Source of the DNA: an uncultured Christensenellaceae bacterium
GTDB taxonomy: Bacteria > Bacillota > Clostridia > Christensenellales > Borkfalkiaceae
Direction: 5' to 3'
Assembly (NCBI GenBank): GCA_910588615.1
Contig: CAJUOI010000022.1
Location: forward strand, 1-33,460
DNA: 33,460 bases
Position numbers and translations under genes: made by a program. This document shows positions 1-6,765 of this stretch, one piece after another; within the stretch, counting starts at the first letter, position 1; every line of letters begins with the position of its first letter. The notes under the pieces are model-generated. The model was not told where the DNA came from and ran no database searches. It saw only the letters and a list, made by a program, of their open reading frames with translations.

Positions 1-34
1 ATTATATATGGTATAGGAAATCCTGCTTCCCGTT

Positions 35-150
35 AGACAAGGGGACGCGATGATGGTTTTATAACCGTCGAAATACGGCGTTGCGCTGCGGAATCCTCGG
101 TCATTTACGATTTAGTAAATTCCTTCGGGTTTTCCTCGCGCGCCTTGTCT
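35..150. repeat. Imperfect inverted-repeat element in the region before tgt
   Basis: No gene was found in 1-276. AGACAAGG-gga-CGCGA (35-50) is matched in reverse complement by TCGCG-cg-CCTTGTCT (136-150). Inside lies a small hairpin, ATTTAC (103-108) with GTAAAT (115-120). GCTTCCCGT occurs directly repeated outside the arms at 25-33 and 178-186. This looks like an eroded miniature mobile or REP-type element, but no coding capacity or known family was recognised. No convincing promoter for tgt was found in 187-276. Confidence 0.45.
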
Positions 151-276
151 TTCTCGGTTCTAAGCCCCTCATATCCCGCTTCCCGTACCAATGCGCGATG
201 CAATGATGATTGTGTGCGCGGCGCAATACGTTAAGAAACGTCAGTCATATCAGTAAAAAATATTGGAATATTATCT

Positions 277-1413
277 ATGAACAACGAATACTTTTCTTTT
301 GAATTACAAAAAGTCGACCCCGAAACGGGGGCGCGGGCAGGAGTGCTGCACACGCCGCACGGCGATATTTTAACGCCCGTGTATATGCCCGTGGGCACGC
401 AGGCGACGGTAAAGGGTTTGCTTCCCAAAGACCTCGAAGAGATCGGTTCGCAAATTATTCTTTCGAATACTTACCATCTCTATATGCGCCCCGGCGACGA
501 GCTGGTAAAAAACGCGGGCGGGCTGCATAAGTTTATGAACTGGCATAAGCCCATTTTAACGGATAGCGGCGGATTTCAGGTGTTTTCGCTCTCTTCTCTC
601 AATAACATCACGGACGAGGGGGTAAAGTTTTCGTCGCACGTGGACGGGAGCAAGCATTTGTTTACGCCCGAGCGGGCAATGCAAATCCAGCACAATCTCG
701 GCTCGGACATCATTATGGCGTTCGACGAATGCTCGGAGTACGGCTATACGCACGGGCAGGCGAAGGCTGCGATGGAGCGCACGGGCAAGTGGCTCGAACG
801 TTGCTACAAAGCGCATAACGATCCCGCGCAGGCGCTGTTTCCCATCGTTCAGGGCAATTTTTACCGCGACCTTCGGCAGGAGAGTTTGAACCGCTGTCTG
901 CCCTTCGTCAAACACGGCATCGCCATCGGCGGGCTGTCGGTAGGCGAGCCCAAGCCGCTCATGTACGAAATGCTCGATTTTTTACGGGACAAGCTTCCGA
1001 CGGATGTGCCGCGCTACCTGATGGGCGTTGGCTCGCCCGACTGTCTCGTGGAGGGAGTGTTGCGCGGCGTGGACATGTTCGATTGCGTGCTGGCGACGCG
1101 CGTCGCCCGTAACGGTACGGCGCTCACCTCGCGCGGGAAGGTCGTCGTCCGCAACGGAAAGTACAGGGAGGATTTCACGCCGCTCGATCCCGATTGCGAT
1201 TGCTACTGCTGCCGCAACTATACCAAGGCTTACCTGCGCCACCTCGTCAACGTGGGCGAGATGACGGGCGCGGTGCTATTGTCTTTGCACAATATTTCTT
1301 ACCTGCATTCGTTGATGAAGGGATTGCGCGAAAGCATCTTCGGCGGTTGCGTCAAGGAGTTCGTGCAAGAATTTTACCGTAAAAACGGGGAAATTCCCGC
1401 AAAGTCGGAATGA
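277..1413 (+). CDS. tgt: tRNA-guanine transglycosylase (queuosine biosynthesis)
   Basis: A 378-residue Tgt, the usual bacterial length. The enzyme swaps guanine-34 for preQ1 in tRNAs with GUN anticodons. The substrate-pocket motif DSGGFQ starts at D96, the presumed nucleophile is D269 in MFDC, and the zinc site is C307, C309, C312 and H338 with family spacing (CxCxxC then H 26 residues later). The N-terminus aligns with the family through the HTPHG segment at about 25-29. The ribosome binding site is weak (only GGAA before the ATG). It is followed by yajC, a pairing seen widely in bacteria, but yajC has its own promoter, so the two are not necessarily one transcript. Confidence 0.97.
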   Translation: MNNEYFSFELQKVDPETGARAGVLHTPHGDILTPVYMPVGTQATVKGLLPKDLEEIGSQIILSNTYHLYMRPGDELVKNAGGLHKFMNWHKPILTDSGGFQVFSLSSLNNITDEGVKFSSHVDGSKHLFTPERAMQIQHNLGSDIIMAFDECSEYGYTHGQAKAAMERTGKWLERCYKAHNDPAQALFPIVQGNFYRDLRQESLNRCLPFVKHGIAIGGLSVGEPKPLMYEMLDFLRDKLPTDVPRYLMGVGSPDCLVEGVLRGVDMFDCVLATRVARNGTALTSRGKVVVRNGKYREDFTPLDPDCDCYCCRNYTKAYLRHLVNVGEMTGAVLLSLHNISYLHSLMKGLRESIFGGCVKEFVQEFYRKNGEIPAKSE

Positions 1414-1449
1414 AAACTTCCGAAAAAGGAAAAAATTGCTTAAAAACGC

Positions 1450-1478
1450 TTGCAAAATTTTTTCGTTTAAGCTATGAT
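1450..1478 (+). promoter_or_regulatory. Promoter for yajC
   Basis: TTGCAA at 1450-1455, a 17-base spacer and TATGAT at 1473-1478 form a good vegetative-type promoter. The expected start is near 1485, just before AGGAG at 1491-1495, which sits 9 bases before the yajC ATG. The leader is therefore very short. Confidence 0.75.
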
Positions 1479-1504
1479 TGTGTTGTTTAAAGGAGATTAT
1501 AATT

Positions 1505-2053
1505 ATGTTTAATATATTGACTTCGCTTTTGGCAGGCACGGAAGAGGCGCCCAAACCCAATTGGTTCCAATCTTACGGGTTGTATATCGTGCTCGGCGTG
1601 CTCGTCGTAGCTATTATCGTCTGGTTCGTGTTCTCGGGCAGAAAGAACAAGCAAAAGCAGAAGGAATACGTGGAACAGCTCGACGCGATCGGTCCCGGCA
1701 ACAAGGTGAAAACGGCGGGCGGGATCTGCGGCATCGTTACGGAGGTTTGCGACGATAACACCGTCATCATCAAGACGGGCAGCGAGGAGTCCGGTTACTC
1801 CTTCGTAAAAATGGATAAGGAGCTGATTGCCCAGACGGACGCAAAGGGTCCCTCGCAGATTGCGCGCGAAGAAGCGGAAGCGAGAAGAAAGGAAGAGCGG
1901 GAAGCGAAGGCTGCGGAAAAGGCGGCTGCATCCTTAAACGATAACAAGCCCGAGGAAGTTTCCGAGGTAAAAACGGAAGAGAAAGAAGTAAAAACGGAAG
2001 AAAAGACGGAAGAGTCCGTCGCAGAAGAGAAGAAGGACGAACCGAACGAATAA
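1505..2053 (+). CDS. yajC: Preprotein translocase accessory subunit YajC
   Basis: A 182-residue YajC, the small membrane partner of SecDF at the Sec translocon. A short N-terminal segment is followed by one transmembrane helix at about 24-43 and the conserved cytoplasmic core at about 60-81 (DAIGPGNKVKTAGG region). The start at 1505 is chosen for the AGGAG site; an upstream in-frame start at 1478 would lie in the -10 box. The protein is about twice the usual length (roughly 85-110) because of a C-terminal tail from about 111 that is almost only Glu, Lys and Ala, with repeated VKTEEK units; this tail is probably disordered or coiled-coil. The secDF pair lies 2 kb downstream. Confidence 0.93.
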   Translation: MFNILTSLLAGTEEAPKPNWFQSYGLYIVLGVLVVAIIVWFVFSGRKNKQKQKEYVEQLDAIGPGNKVKTAGGICGIVTEVCDDNTVIIKTGSEESGYSFVKMDKELIAQTDAKGPSQIAREEAEARRKEEREAKAAEKAAASLNDNKPEEVSEVKTEEKEVKTEEKTEESVAEEKKDEPNE

Positions 2054-2079
2054 GCTTTAAAGAATCATAAATGAAACCG

Positions 2080-2114
2080 CCTCCGCATATCGTACGGTAT
2101 ACGGAGGTTTTTTT
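2080..2114 (+). terminator. Hairpin terminator of yajC whose 3' arm doubles as the next gene's ribosome binding site
   Basis: A 28-base hairpin (2080-2107, starting CCTCCG and ending CGGAGG, one internal mismatch) is followed by seven T residues (2108-2114). The next gene's ATG begins at 2115, so its only plausible Shine-Dalgarno, GGAGG, is the 3' arm of the terminator stem. Confidence 0.8.
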
Positions 2115-2495
2115 ATGGACAAATCCTTTTTTAAACGCGCGGCGTGGGAAACGGCGAAAGCCGCCTTGCTCGCTTCGGCGTTTTGTCTGTTTGCGGAAGC
2201 GATTTTTGCGGTCATCGTGCGGGCGATTTCTCCGTCTGTTGTAGTGATTACCGCGGTGAATTGGGTGTTGAAATGCGTTGCGGTTTTCGTGTTTTCTCTG
2301 CTTTGCATCAAGAGAGAGCGCGCGTTTTTCAAGGGGCTGGCAGCGGGGTTCGTTTCGGTATTTCTGACGATGTTTCTGTTTGCGGCGATCGGCGGCGGAT
2401 TCCATCTGGACATTCTGTTCTTGCCCGAGCTGCTGCTCTGCACGCTCATAGGCGGGCTGGGCGCGCTTCTCGGAGCGAAATTGCGGAAAGAATAA
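2115..2495 (+). CDS. TIGR04086-type membrane protein
   Basis: A 126-residue protein with four predicted membrane helices (about 10-36, 45-66, 71-93, 100-120) and a basic C-terminal end (KLRKE). In Clostridia, a small four-helix protein of the TIGR04086 family commonly sits between yajC and scfA; position, size and topology fit that family, whose function is unknown. No catalytic or metal-binding motif was seen. Translation appears to depend on GGAGG inside the upstream terminator hairpin. The assignment is mainly contextual. Confidence 0.8.
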   Translation: MDKSFFKRAAWETAKAALLASAFCLFAEAIFAVIVRAISPSVVVITAVNWVLKCVAVFVFSLLCIKRERAFFKGLAAGFVSVFLTMFLFAAIGGGFHLDILFLPELLLCTLIGGLGALLGAKLRKE

Positions 2496-2503
2496 AAAAA
2501 TAC

Positions 2504-2532
2504 TTGCAAAAATTTCCAAGGCGTTGTATAAT
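2504..2532 (+). promoter_or_regulatory. Promoter for scfA
   Basis: TTGCAA (2504-2509), 17 bases, and a perfect TATAAT (2527-2532). The expected transcript starts near 2539, about 21 bases before the scfA ATG. This strong promoter, with a terminator after scfA, should make the short peptide mRNA abundant. Confidence 0.85.
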
Positions 2533-2559
2533 GGGGAAAAACCTACGGGAGAACGAACT

Positions 2560-2715
2560 ATGATCAAGACGATAGCAAAGCCTCAGGAAAAGAAAATTAC
2601 CGGTTGCGGCGAATGCAGAAGCACCTGTCAGTCCGCCTGCAAGACGAGCTGCACGGTCGGGAACCAATCCTGCGAGCGCGTAACCAGAGAGCAAAAAATC
2701 GAAGAAAACAAGTAA
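2560..2715 (+). CDS. scfA: Six-cysteine SCIFF precursor peptide
   Basis: A 51-residue ribosomally made peptide of the SCIFF family (six Cys in forty-five). The cysteines are C16, C19, C23, C27, C31 and C38, in the highly conserved block that includes CQSACKTSC and VGNQSCE. The N-terminal 15 residues are the leader. The family is nearly universal in Clostridia and is modified by the adjacent radical SAM enzyme, which forms a Cys-to-Thr type thioether. Its role is unknown. The start at 2560 is chosen for GGGAGA at 2547-2552; a TTG at 2524 overlaps the -10 region and is rejected. Confidence 0.95.
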   Translation: MIKTIAKPQEKKITGCGECRSTCQSACKTSCTVGNQSCERVTREQKIEENK

Positions 2716-2731
2716 GCGTCAGAAAACGGAG

Positions 2732-2762
2732 CGAGCCGCTCGAAGGAGCGGCTCGGCTTTTT
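2732..2762 (+). terminator. Terminator between scfA and scfB
   Basis: CGAGCCGCTC (2732-2741), loop GAAG, GAGCGGCTCG (2746-2755), then GC and five T residues. The stem is perfect over 10 pairs. It probably makes scfB transcription a minor read-through product relative to scfA. Confidence 0.9.
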
Positions 2763-2775
2763 CGCGTATTTTAAA

Positions 2776-4095
2776 ATGGTTCATCTATTTTCCTATCACG
2801 ACAAATATTATATCTTCGACGTGGGCAGCTCGTCCCTGCACGAGTGCGACGAAAAAACTTTCCGGATCCTCGGCGGCAACGCGGAGGAAGTTTCCGATGA
2901 GGAAATCAAAGAGGTCATGTCCGACGTCGAAGGACTGAGGGCTGCGGGACTGTACGAGAAGCCCGAAACGGACGCGCGCCCGATTAAGAGCAGCGAAGTG
3001 AAGGCGCTTTGCCTCCACGTTTCGCACGACTGCAATCTCAGATGCCGTTATTGTTTTGCGGACGAGGGCGCCTATCACTCCGTGCGCGAGACGATGAGCT
3101 TGGACGTTGCCAAAGCCGCCGTCGACTTTCTCATTCGCGAGAGCGGAAACAGGAAAGTGCTCGAAGTGGATTTCTTCGGCGGCGAGCCTCTGATGAATTT
3201 CGACGTTGTCAGAGAAACGGTATATTATGCCAAGTCGCAGGCGGACAAGGCAGGCAAAAAATTCCTGTTCACCACAACGACGAACGGACTGCTGCTCGAC
3301 GACGAAAAGATCAAATTTTTCAACGAAGAAATGGAAAACGTGGTGCTTTCGCTCGACGGCAGAAAGGAAGTCCACGACGCGGTCAGAAAGACGGTGAGCG
3401 GCAAGGGGAGCTTCGACGCCGTCATTGAAAAAATAAAGAAATTCGTGCGTTCACGCGGGGACAAGCACTATTACGTACGCGGCACTTTCACGGCGAAGAA
3501 TCTCGATTTTTCCAAGGACGTGCTGTTTTTGGCGGACAATGGGTTTGACTCCATTTCCATGGAGCCCGTCGTAACGGATATTCCCGATTTGCAGATCACC
3601 GAGGAGATGCTGCCCTGCGTTGAAAAGGAGTACGAAGTGCTGTGCGACGAGTACGTAAAACGCGAGGCGGAGGGAAAGGGCTTTTTGTTCTTCCACTTTA
3701 ATATCGATCTCGACGGCGGACCTTGTCTTTCCAAGCGCGTTTCGGCGTGCGGGGCGGGCAACGAGTACCTCTCCGTGGTGCCGAACGGCGATCTGTATCC
3801 CTGCCACCAATTTGCGGGGGAGGCGCGCTGGCGGATGGGCAGCGTGTTCGAAGGAAAAATCGACGGAAAAATCCGCGCGCTCTTTGCCGAAAGCTGTCTG
3901 TTTACGCGCAAGAAGTGCGCAGACTGTTTTGCGAAATATATCTGTTCGGGCGGGTGCAGCGCCAATAATTATCACTATAACGGCGATATCAACGAGCCGT
4001 ACGGAATGACCTGCGCCATGATGAAAAAGAGAATCGAATGCGCGATGCACGTTTTGGCGGCGCGGAAATCGAGAGAAAATTCACGAGAAAAATAA
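2776..4095 (+). CDS. scfB: SCIFF maturase, radical SAM/SPASM thioether-forming enzyme
   Basis: A 439-residue enzyme that installs a thioether crosslink on the ScfA peptide. An N-terminal peptide-recognition region (about 1-70) precedes the radical SAM CxxxCxxC cluster C86, C90, C93. GGEP follows at about 134-137. The C-terminal SPASM region is rich in cysteine (a CGAGNEY segment, a YPCHQF segment, then CADCFAKYICSGGC) and would bind two auxiliary iron-sulfur clusters. No Shine-Dalgarno is visible before the ATG; it follows the terminator by only 13 bases. The start matches the family N-terminus. The pair with scfA is diagnostic. Confidence 0.96.
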   Translation: MVHLFSYHDKYYIFDVGSSSLHECDEKTFRILGGNAEEVSDEEIKEVMSDVEGLRAAGLYEKPETDARPIKSSEVKALCLHVSHDCNLRCRYCFADEGAYHSVRETMSLDVAKAAVDFLIRESGNRKVLEVDFFGGEPLMNFDVVRETVYYAKSQADKAGKKFLFTTTTNGLLLDDEKIKFFNEEMENVVLSLDGRKEVHDAVRKTVSGKGSFDAVIEKIKKFVRSRGDKHYYVRGTFTAKNLDFSKDVLFLADNGFDSISMEPVVTDIPDLQITEEMLPCVEKEYEVLCDEYVKREAEGKGFLFFHFNIDLDGGPCLSKRVSACGAGNEYLSVVPNGDLYPCHQFAGEARWRMGSVFEGKIDGKIRALFAESCLFTRKKCADCFAKYICSGGCSANNYHYNGDINEPYGMTCAMMKKRIECAMHVLAARKSRENSREK

Positions 4096-4126
4096 GAGAA
4101 AAATTCAGATTGCGGCGCGTTTCGGC

Positions 4127-4155
4127 TTGACGGGCGCGCACAATTCATATATAAT
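4127..4155 (+). promoter_or_regulatory. Promoter for secDF
   Basis: TTGACG (4127-4132), 17-base spacer, TATAAT (4150-4155). The resulting leader of about 67 bases contains a small interrupted hairpin (CCG..GG..CC..CGG near 4180-4198) and ends in GGGAGGA at 4218-4224 before the secD ATG. Confidence 0.8.
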
Positions 4156-4228
4156 GGATAGAGTGAAAATTTTCTTTTGCCGCAGGGCTTCCTTCGGCGA
4201 GAGTTTGTGAGTTAAGCGGGAGGACGCA

Positions 4229-5713
4229 ATGGGCAAGATAAAATCGGCGATTGTTATCACCTTAATGACTTTGGTTATCGCCGTGATGTGCTTTTTCTGT
4301 ACGGTATCGTTCGACATGAAAGGCGGGCTGGAACGGTTTAATTCCGTCGTGCGCATGACGAACAAAGACGCAACGCTCGGTACTGAAATCGGCGAACAGA
4401 GCTATCTCGGCGGCGGATATTCTACGGTATATTACCCCGAAGGTGTCATTTCTTCCAAGGAATACGAAGAGAACTTCTCTTCCATGAAACCCGAGGAAGC
4501 GGCGGAGTATGCGGCAAAGTACGCCAAAGTCGGCGCGCTCTATCTCGAGCGCGAAACGCTGTGCGACGAAGAGGGCAAGCCCTCCGAAGAGTTCAAGGCG
4601 AAGTTCAAGGCGACCGCAGACAGCGTCATCGCGCGTTACGAAGCGCTTCATGTTGACGGCGCGCGCGCGGATATTGCCGACGAGTATACGATCCGCGTTA
4701 TGATGCCCCAGCTGCTTGCGGGCGGAAATTCCCTGTTTAATTTGATGAGCTACACGGGCGGCGTTACCGTCAGCTACGGTTCGGACGAGGACAGCGCGAC
4801 TACGATTCTACCCGAAAACAAGAAGGGCGCCGTCATCGGCGACTATATCAAGAGCGTTTCTTCGCGTACTGCTGCGAACGGCACTGCAGTCGTTATCGTC
4901 AAATTTACCAAAGCGGGGCGGGAGATCGTTAAAAATACTACCTCGAGCGCGGCGGAAAGCTCCTCGACGATGTTCTTTAAAATCGGCGACGATATTGCCA
5001 TTCAGATGACCGTCAGCTCGGAAATCGATCAGGATACGATGTATATCAGCGGAAGCTATACCAAGGATTCGGCGAACGTAACCTCCATTCTGCTCGAAAG
5101 CGCGTTAAAAGGAGGCAAGGACGATATTTCGTTTACGGTGGGCGATACCTACCGCGAAACGGCGTCCTTCGGCGACAACGCTCTGCTTTTTATCTATATT
5201 GCGTGCGGCGTGTGCTTCGTCGGCATGACGGTGTTCTTCTTTGCCCGTTATAAGCAGCTTGCGTTCGCGCATCTGTACACCTATCTGCTGTTCTTTTTCT
5301 CCATGCTTTTCTGCGTATGGGCAATCGGCTTCCTGTACATCGGCGTTGCAACCTTGCTCGGGCTGATGCTTGCGTCCCTCTTGCTGTGCGTGTCCAACGC
5401 GCTCGTATACGAGAGGGCGAGAAAGGAATTCTCGGCGGGCAGAACGATGACGGCAGCGGTAAAATCCGCGTACAAGTCCACGTTCTGGCGTATCTTCGAT
5501 CTGCATATCGTCATTGCGGCGTTTGCGTTTATCGTATTCGGGATCGCGCTTCCGGGGCTTAGCACGTTCGCGTTTACGCTCGGTCTGGGCACGGCGTTCT
5601 CATTCGTCTGCAACGTGGCGATCGGGCGGCTGAATTGGGCGACCATGATGGCGTTTACCCCGAGAAAGGGTGCGTTCTGTAACTTCAAGAGGGAGGAAAC
5701 GGAAGATGAATAA
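4229..5713 (+). CDS. secD: Divergent protein translocase subunit SecD
   Basis: A 494-residue SecD-like protein: TM1 at about 6-27, the family DMKGG-like motif at 29-33, a large extracytoplasmic domain (about 35-315), then five helices to about 470. The GGGAGGA site fixes the start. SecD pairs with SecF to pull preproteins across using the proton gradient. In the TM4 region the signature normally written (V)DANVLIFER reads CVSNALVYER here; N390, E395 and R396 are kept but the aspartate position is V388. The same loss occurs in SecF. The assignment rests on topology, the partner gene and neighbourhood as much as on motifs. Confidence 0.88.
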   Translation: MGKIKSAIVITLMTLVIAVMCFFCTVSFDMKGGLERFNSVVRMTNKDATLGTEIGEQSYLGGGYSTVYYPEGVISSKEYEENFSSMKPEEAAEYAAKYAKVGALYLERETLCDEEGKPSEEFKAKFKATADSVIARYEALHVDGARADIADEYTIRVMMPQLLAGGNSLFNLMSYTGGVTVSYGSDEDSATTILPENKKGAVIGDYIKSVSSRTAANGTAVVIVKFTKAGREIVKNTTSSAAESSSTMFFKIGDDIAIQMTVSSEIDQDTMYISGSYTKDSANVTSILLESALKGGKDDISFTVGDTYRETASFGDNALLFIYIACGVCFVGMTVFFFARYKQLAFAHLYTYLLFFFSMLFCVWAIGFLYIGVATLLGLMLASLLLCVSNALVYERARKEFSAGRTMTAAVKSAYKSTFWRIFDLHIVIAAFAFIVFGIALPGLSTFAFTLGLGTAFSFVCNVAIGRLNWATMMAFTPRKGAFCNFKREETEDE

Positions 5714-6719
5714 GCGGTTGAAAACGTTAAAGCTTCTCCCCGTCTACTGTGCGATATCGGCGGTGATCATCATTGCGGGCATTATTCTTTACGCGCTTCT
5801 CGGGTTTAACTACGGCATGGAAAAGCCTGCGTACAAGACGTTCGAAGTTCGCTACAACGTCGTTGCGGAAATCGGAGAGTACGAAGAAGACATTCAAAAG
5901 ACCTGCGAGGATGCGTTTAAGGCAAATAACCTCGGCGGGTATGAAAAGGTCGTTAAAAACGAAGTCGGCGGAAACTATTCTACCGAAACGGGGAACAAGG
6001 CGCTTGTATACACCTTTGCAGCCGACGCGTCCGCAGAAGGCTTACAGGCGGCGGAAGCGAGCGTGAAAGCGACGCTTGCCGGCGATGCTTTCAAGGATGC
6101 GGAGGCTTCGGTTTCCGTGCACTCGATCGAGAAGGTGAAATTCACCGAAACCCTGTGGCGCGCGGCGGTGGCAATCGGCGTGGCTGCGGTGGTGGCGCTC
6201 GTCTATATCGGAATCCGCTTCGGCGTCGGCAGCGCGCTTTCCGGCTTGGTCGCAAGCGTAAACAGCGTGTTCTTCACGCTCGGGTTCTTTGCGATTGCGC
6301 GAATTCCTCTGTTTGCGGCAGGACCGTTGCTCTACGCGGCGATTGCGGCGTTTGCAACGCTTCTCATGTGGCTGCTTCACGCCATGATGATGCGCGAAAA
6401 CTTCAAAGACCCTTCCTACAACAACTTTACGGCGGCGGAAGCGGTGGCTTCTTCGTTGAAAACTTCGGAAAAGTCGGTGTATATCACTGCGGGGGCGCTC
6501 GGCTTCATTGCGATCGTGTTCGGCGCCATAGCGGCGGCAGGCGTGCGTGCACTCGTGCTGCCCGTACTCGTGCCCGTAGCCGTCAGTCTCTATACCACGA
6601 TGTTGCTTGCGCCTGCGCTGCACGTTCCTATCAAGGCGGCGTTCGATAAGTACAAGGCAAGGCACAAACGCGTCTACGCCGGCAAGAAGAAAGCGGCGAA
6701 AACGGACGACGAAAAATAA
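5706..6719 (+). CDS. secF: Divergent protein translocase subunit SecF
   Basis: A 337-residue protein with TM1 at about 11-33, an extracytoplasmic domain to about 145 and five helices from about 152 to 305, then a Lys-rich tail. The start at 5706 overlaps the secD stop by 8 bases and has GGGAGG about 12 bases upstream, so the two are translationally coupled. The hallmark TM4 motif NDTVVVFDRIREN of SecF is reduced to a segment ending MMMREN (227-232); the aspartate position aligns with M221. Position after secD and the six-helix layout support the call; the missing proton-path residue means the mechanism may differ. Confidence 0.85.
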   Translation: MNKRLKTLKLLPVYCAISAVIIIAGIILYALLGFNYGMEKPAYKTFEVRYNVVAEIGEYEEDIQKTCEDAFKANNLGGYEKVVKNEVGGNYSTETGNKALVYTFAADASAEGLQAAEASVKATLAGDAFKDAEASVSVHSIEKVKFTETLWRAAVAIGVAAVVALVYIGIRFGVGSALSGLVASVNSVFFTLGFFAIARIPLFAAGPLLYAAIAAFATLLMWLLHAMMMRENFKDPSYNNFTAAEAVASSLKTSEKSVYITAGALGFIAIVFGAIAAAGVRALVLPVLVPVAVSLYTTMLLAPALHVPIKAAFDKYKARHKRVYAGKKKAAKTDDEK

Positions 6720-6723
6720 CCAA

Positions 6724-6751
6724 AAAACGGCGGGGCAAACCCCGCCGTTTT
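6724..6751 (+). terminator. Terminator after secF
   Basis: A perfect 12-pair stem, AAAACGGCGGGG (6724-6735), loop CAAA, CCCCGCCGTTTT (6740-6751). The T run is only four bases. It lies 15 bases before the recJ start, leaving no room for a standard promoter downstream, so recJ may be read through. Confidence 0.8.
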
Positions 6752-6765
6752 CAGCAAAATACGGT

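Noticed and set aside
4156..4228. Possible riboswitch in the secD leader
   Set aside because: Only a short interrupted hairpin is visible and the leader is about 70 bases; no known riboswitch core was recognised.
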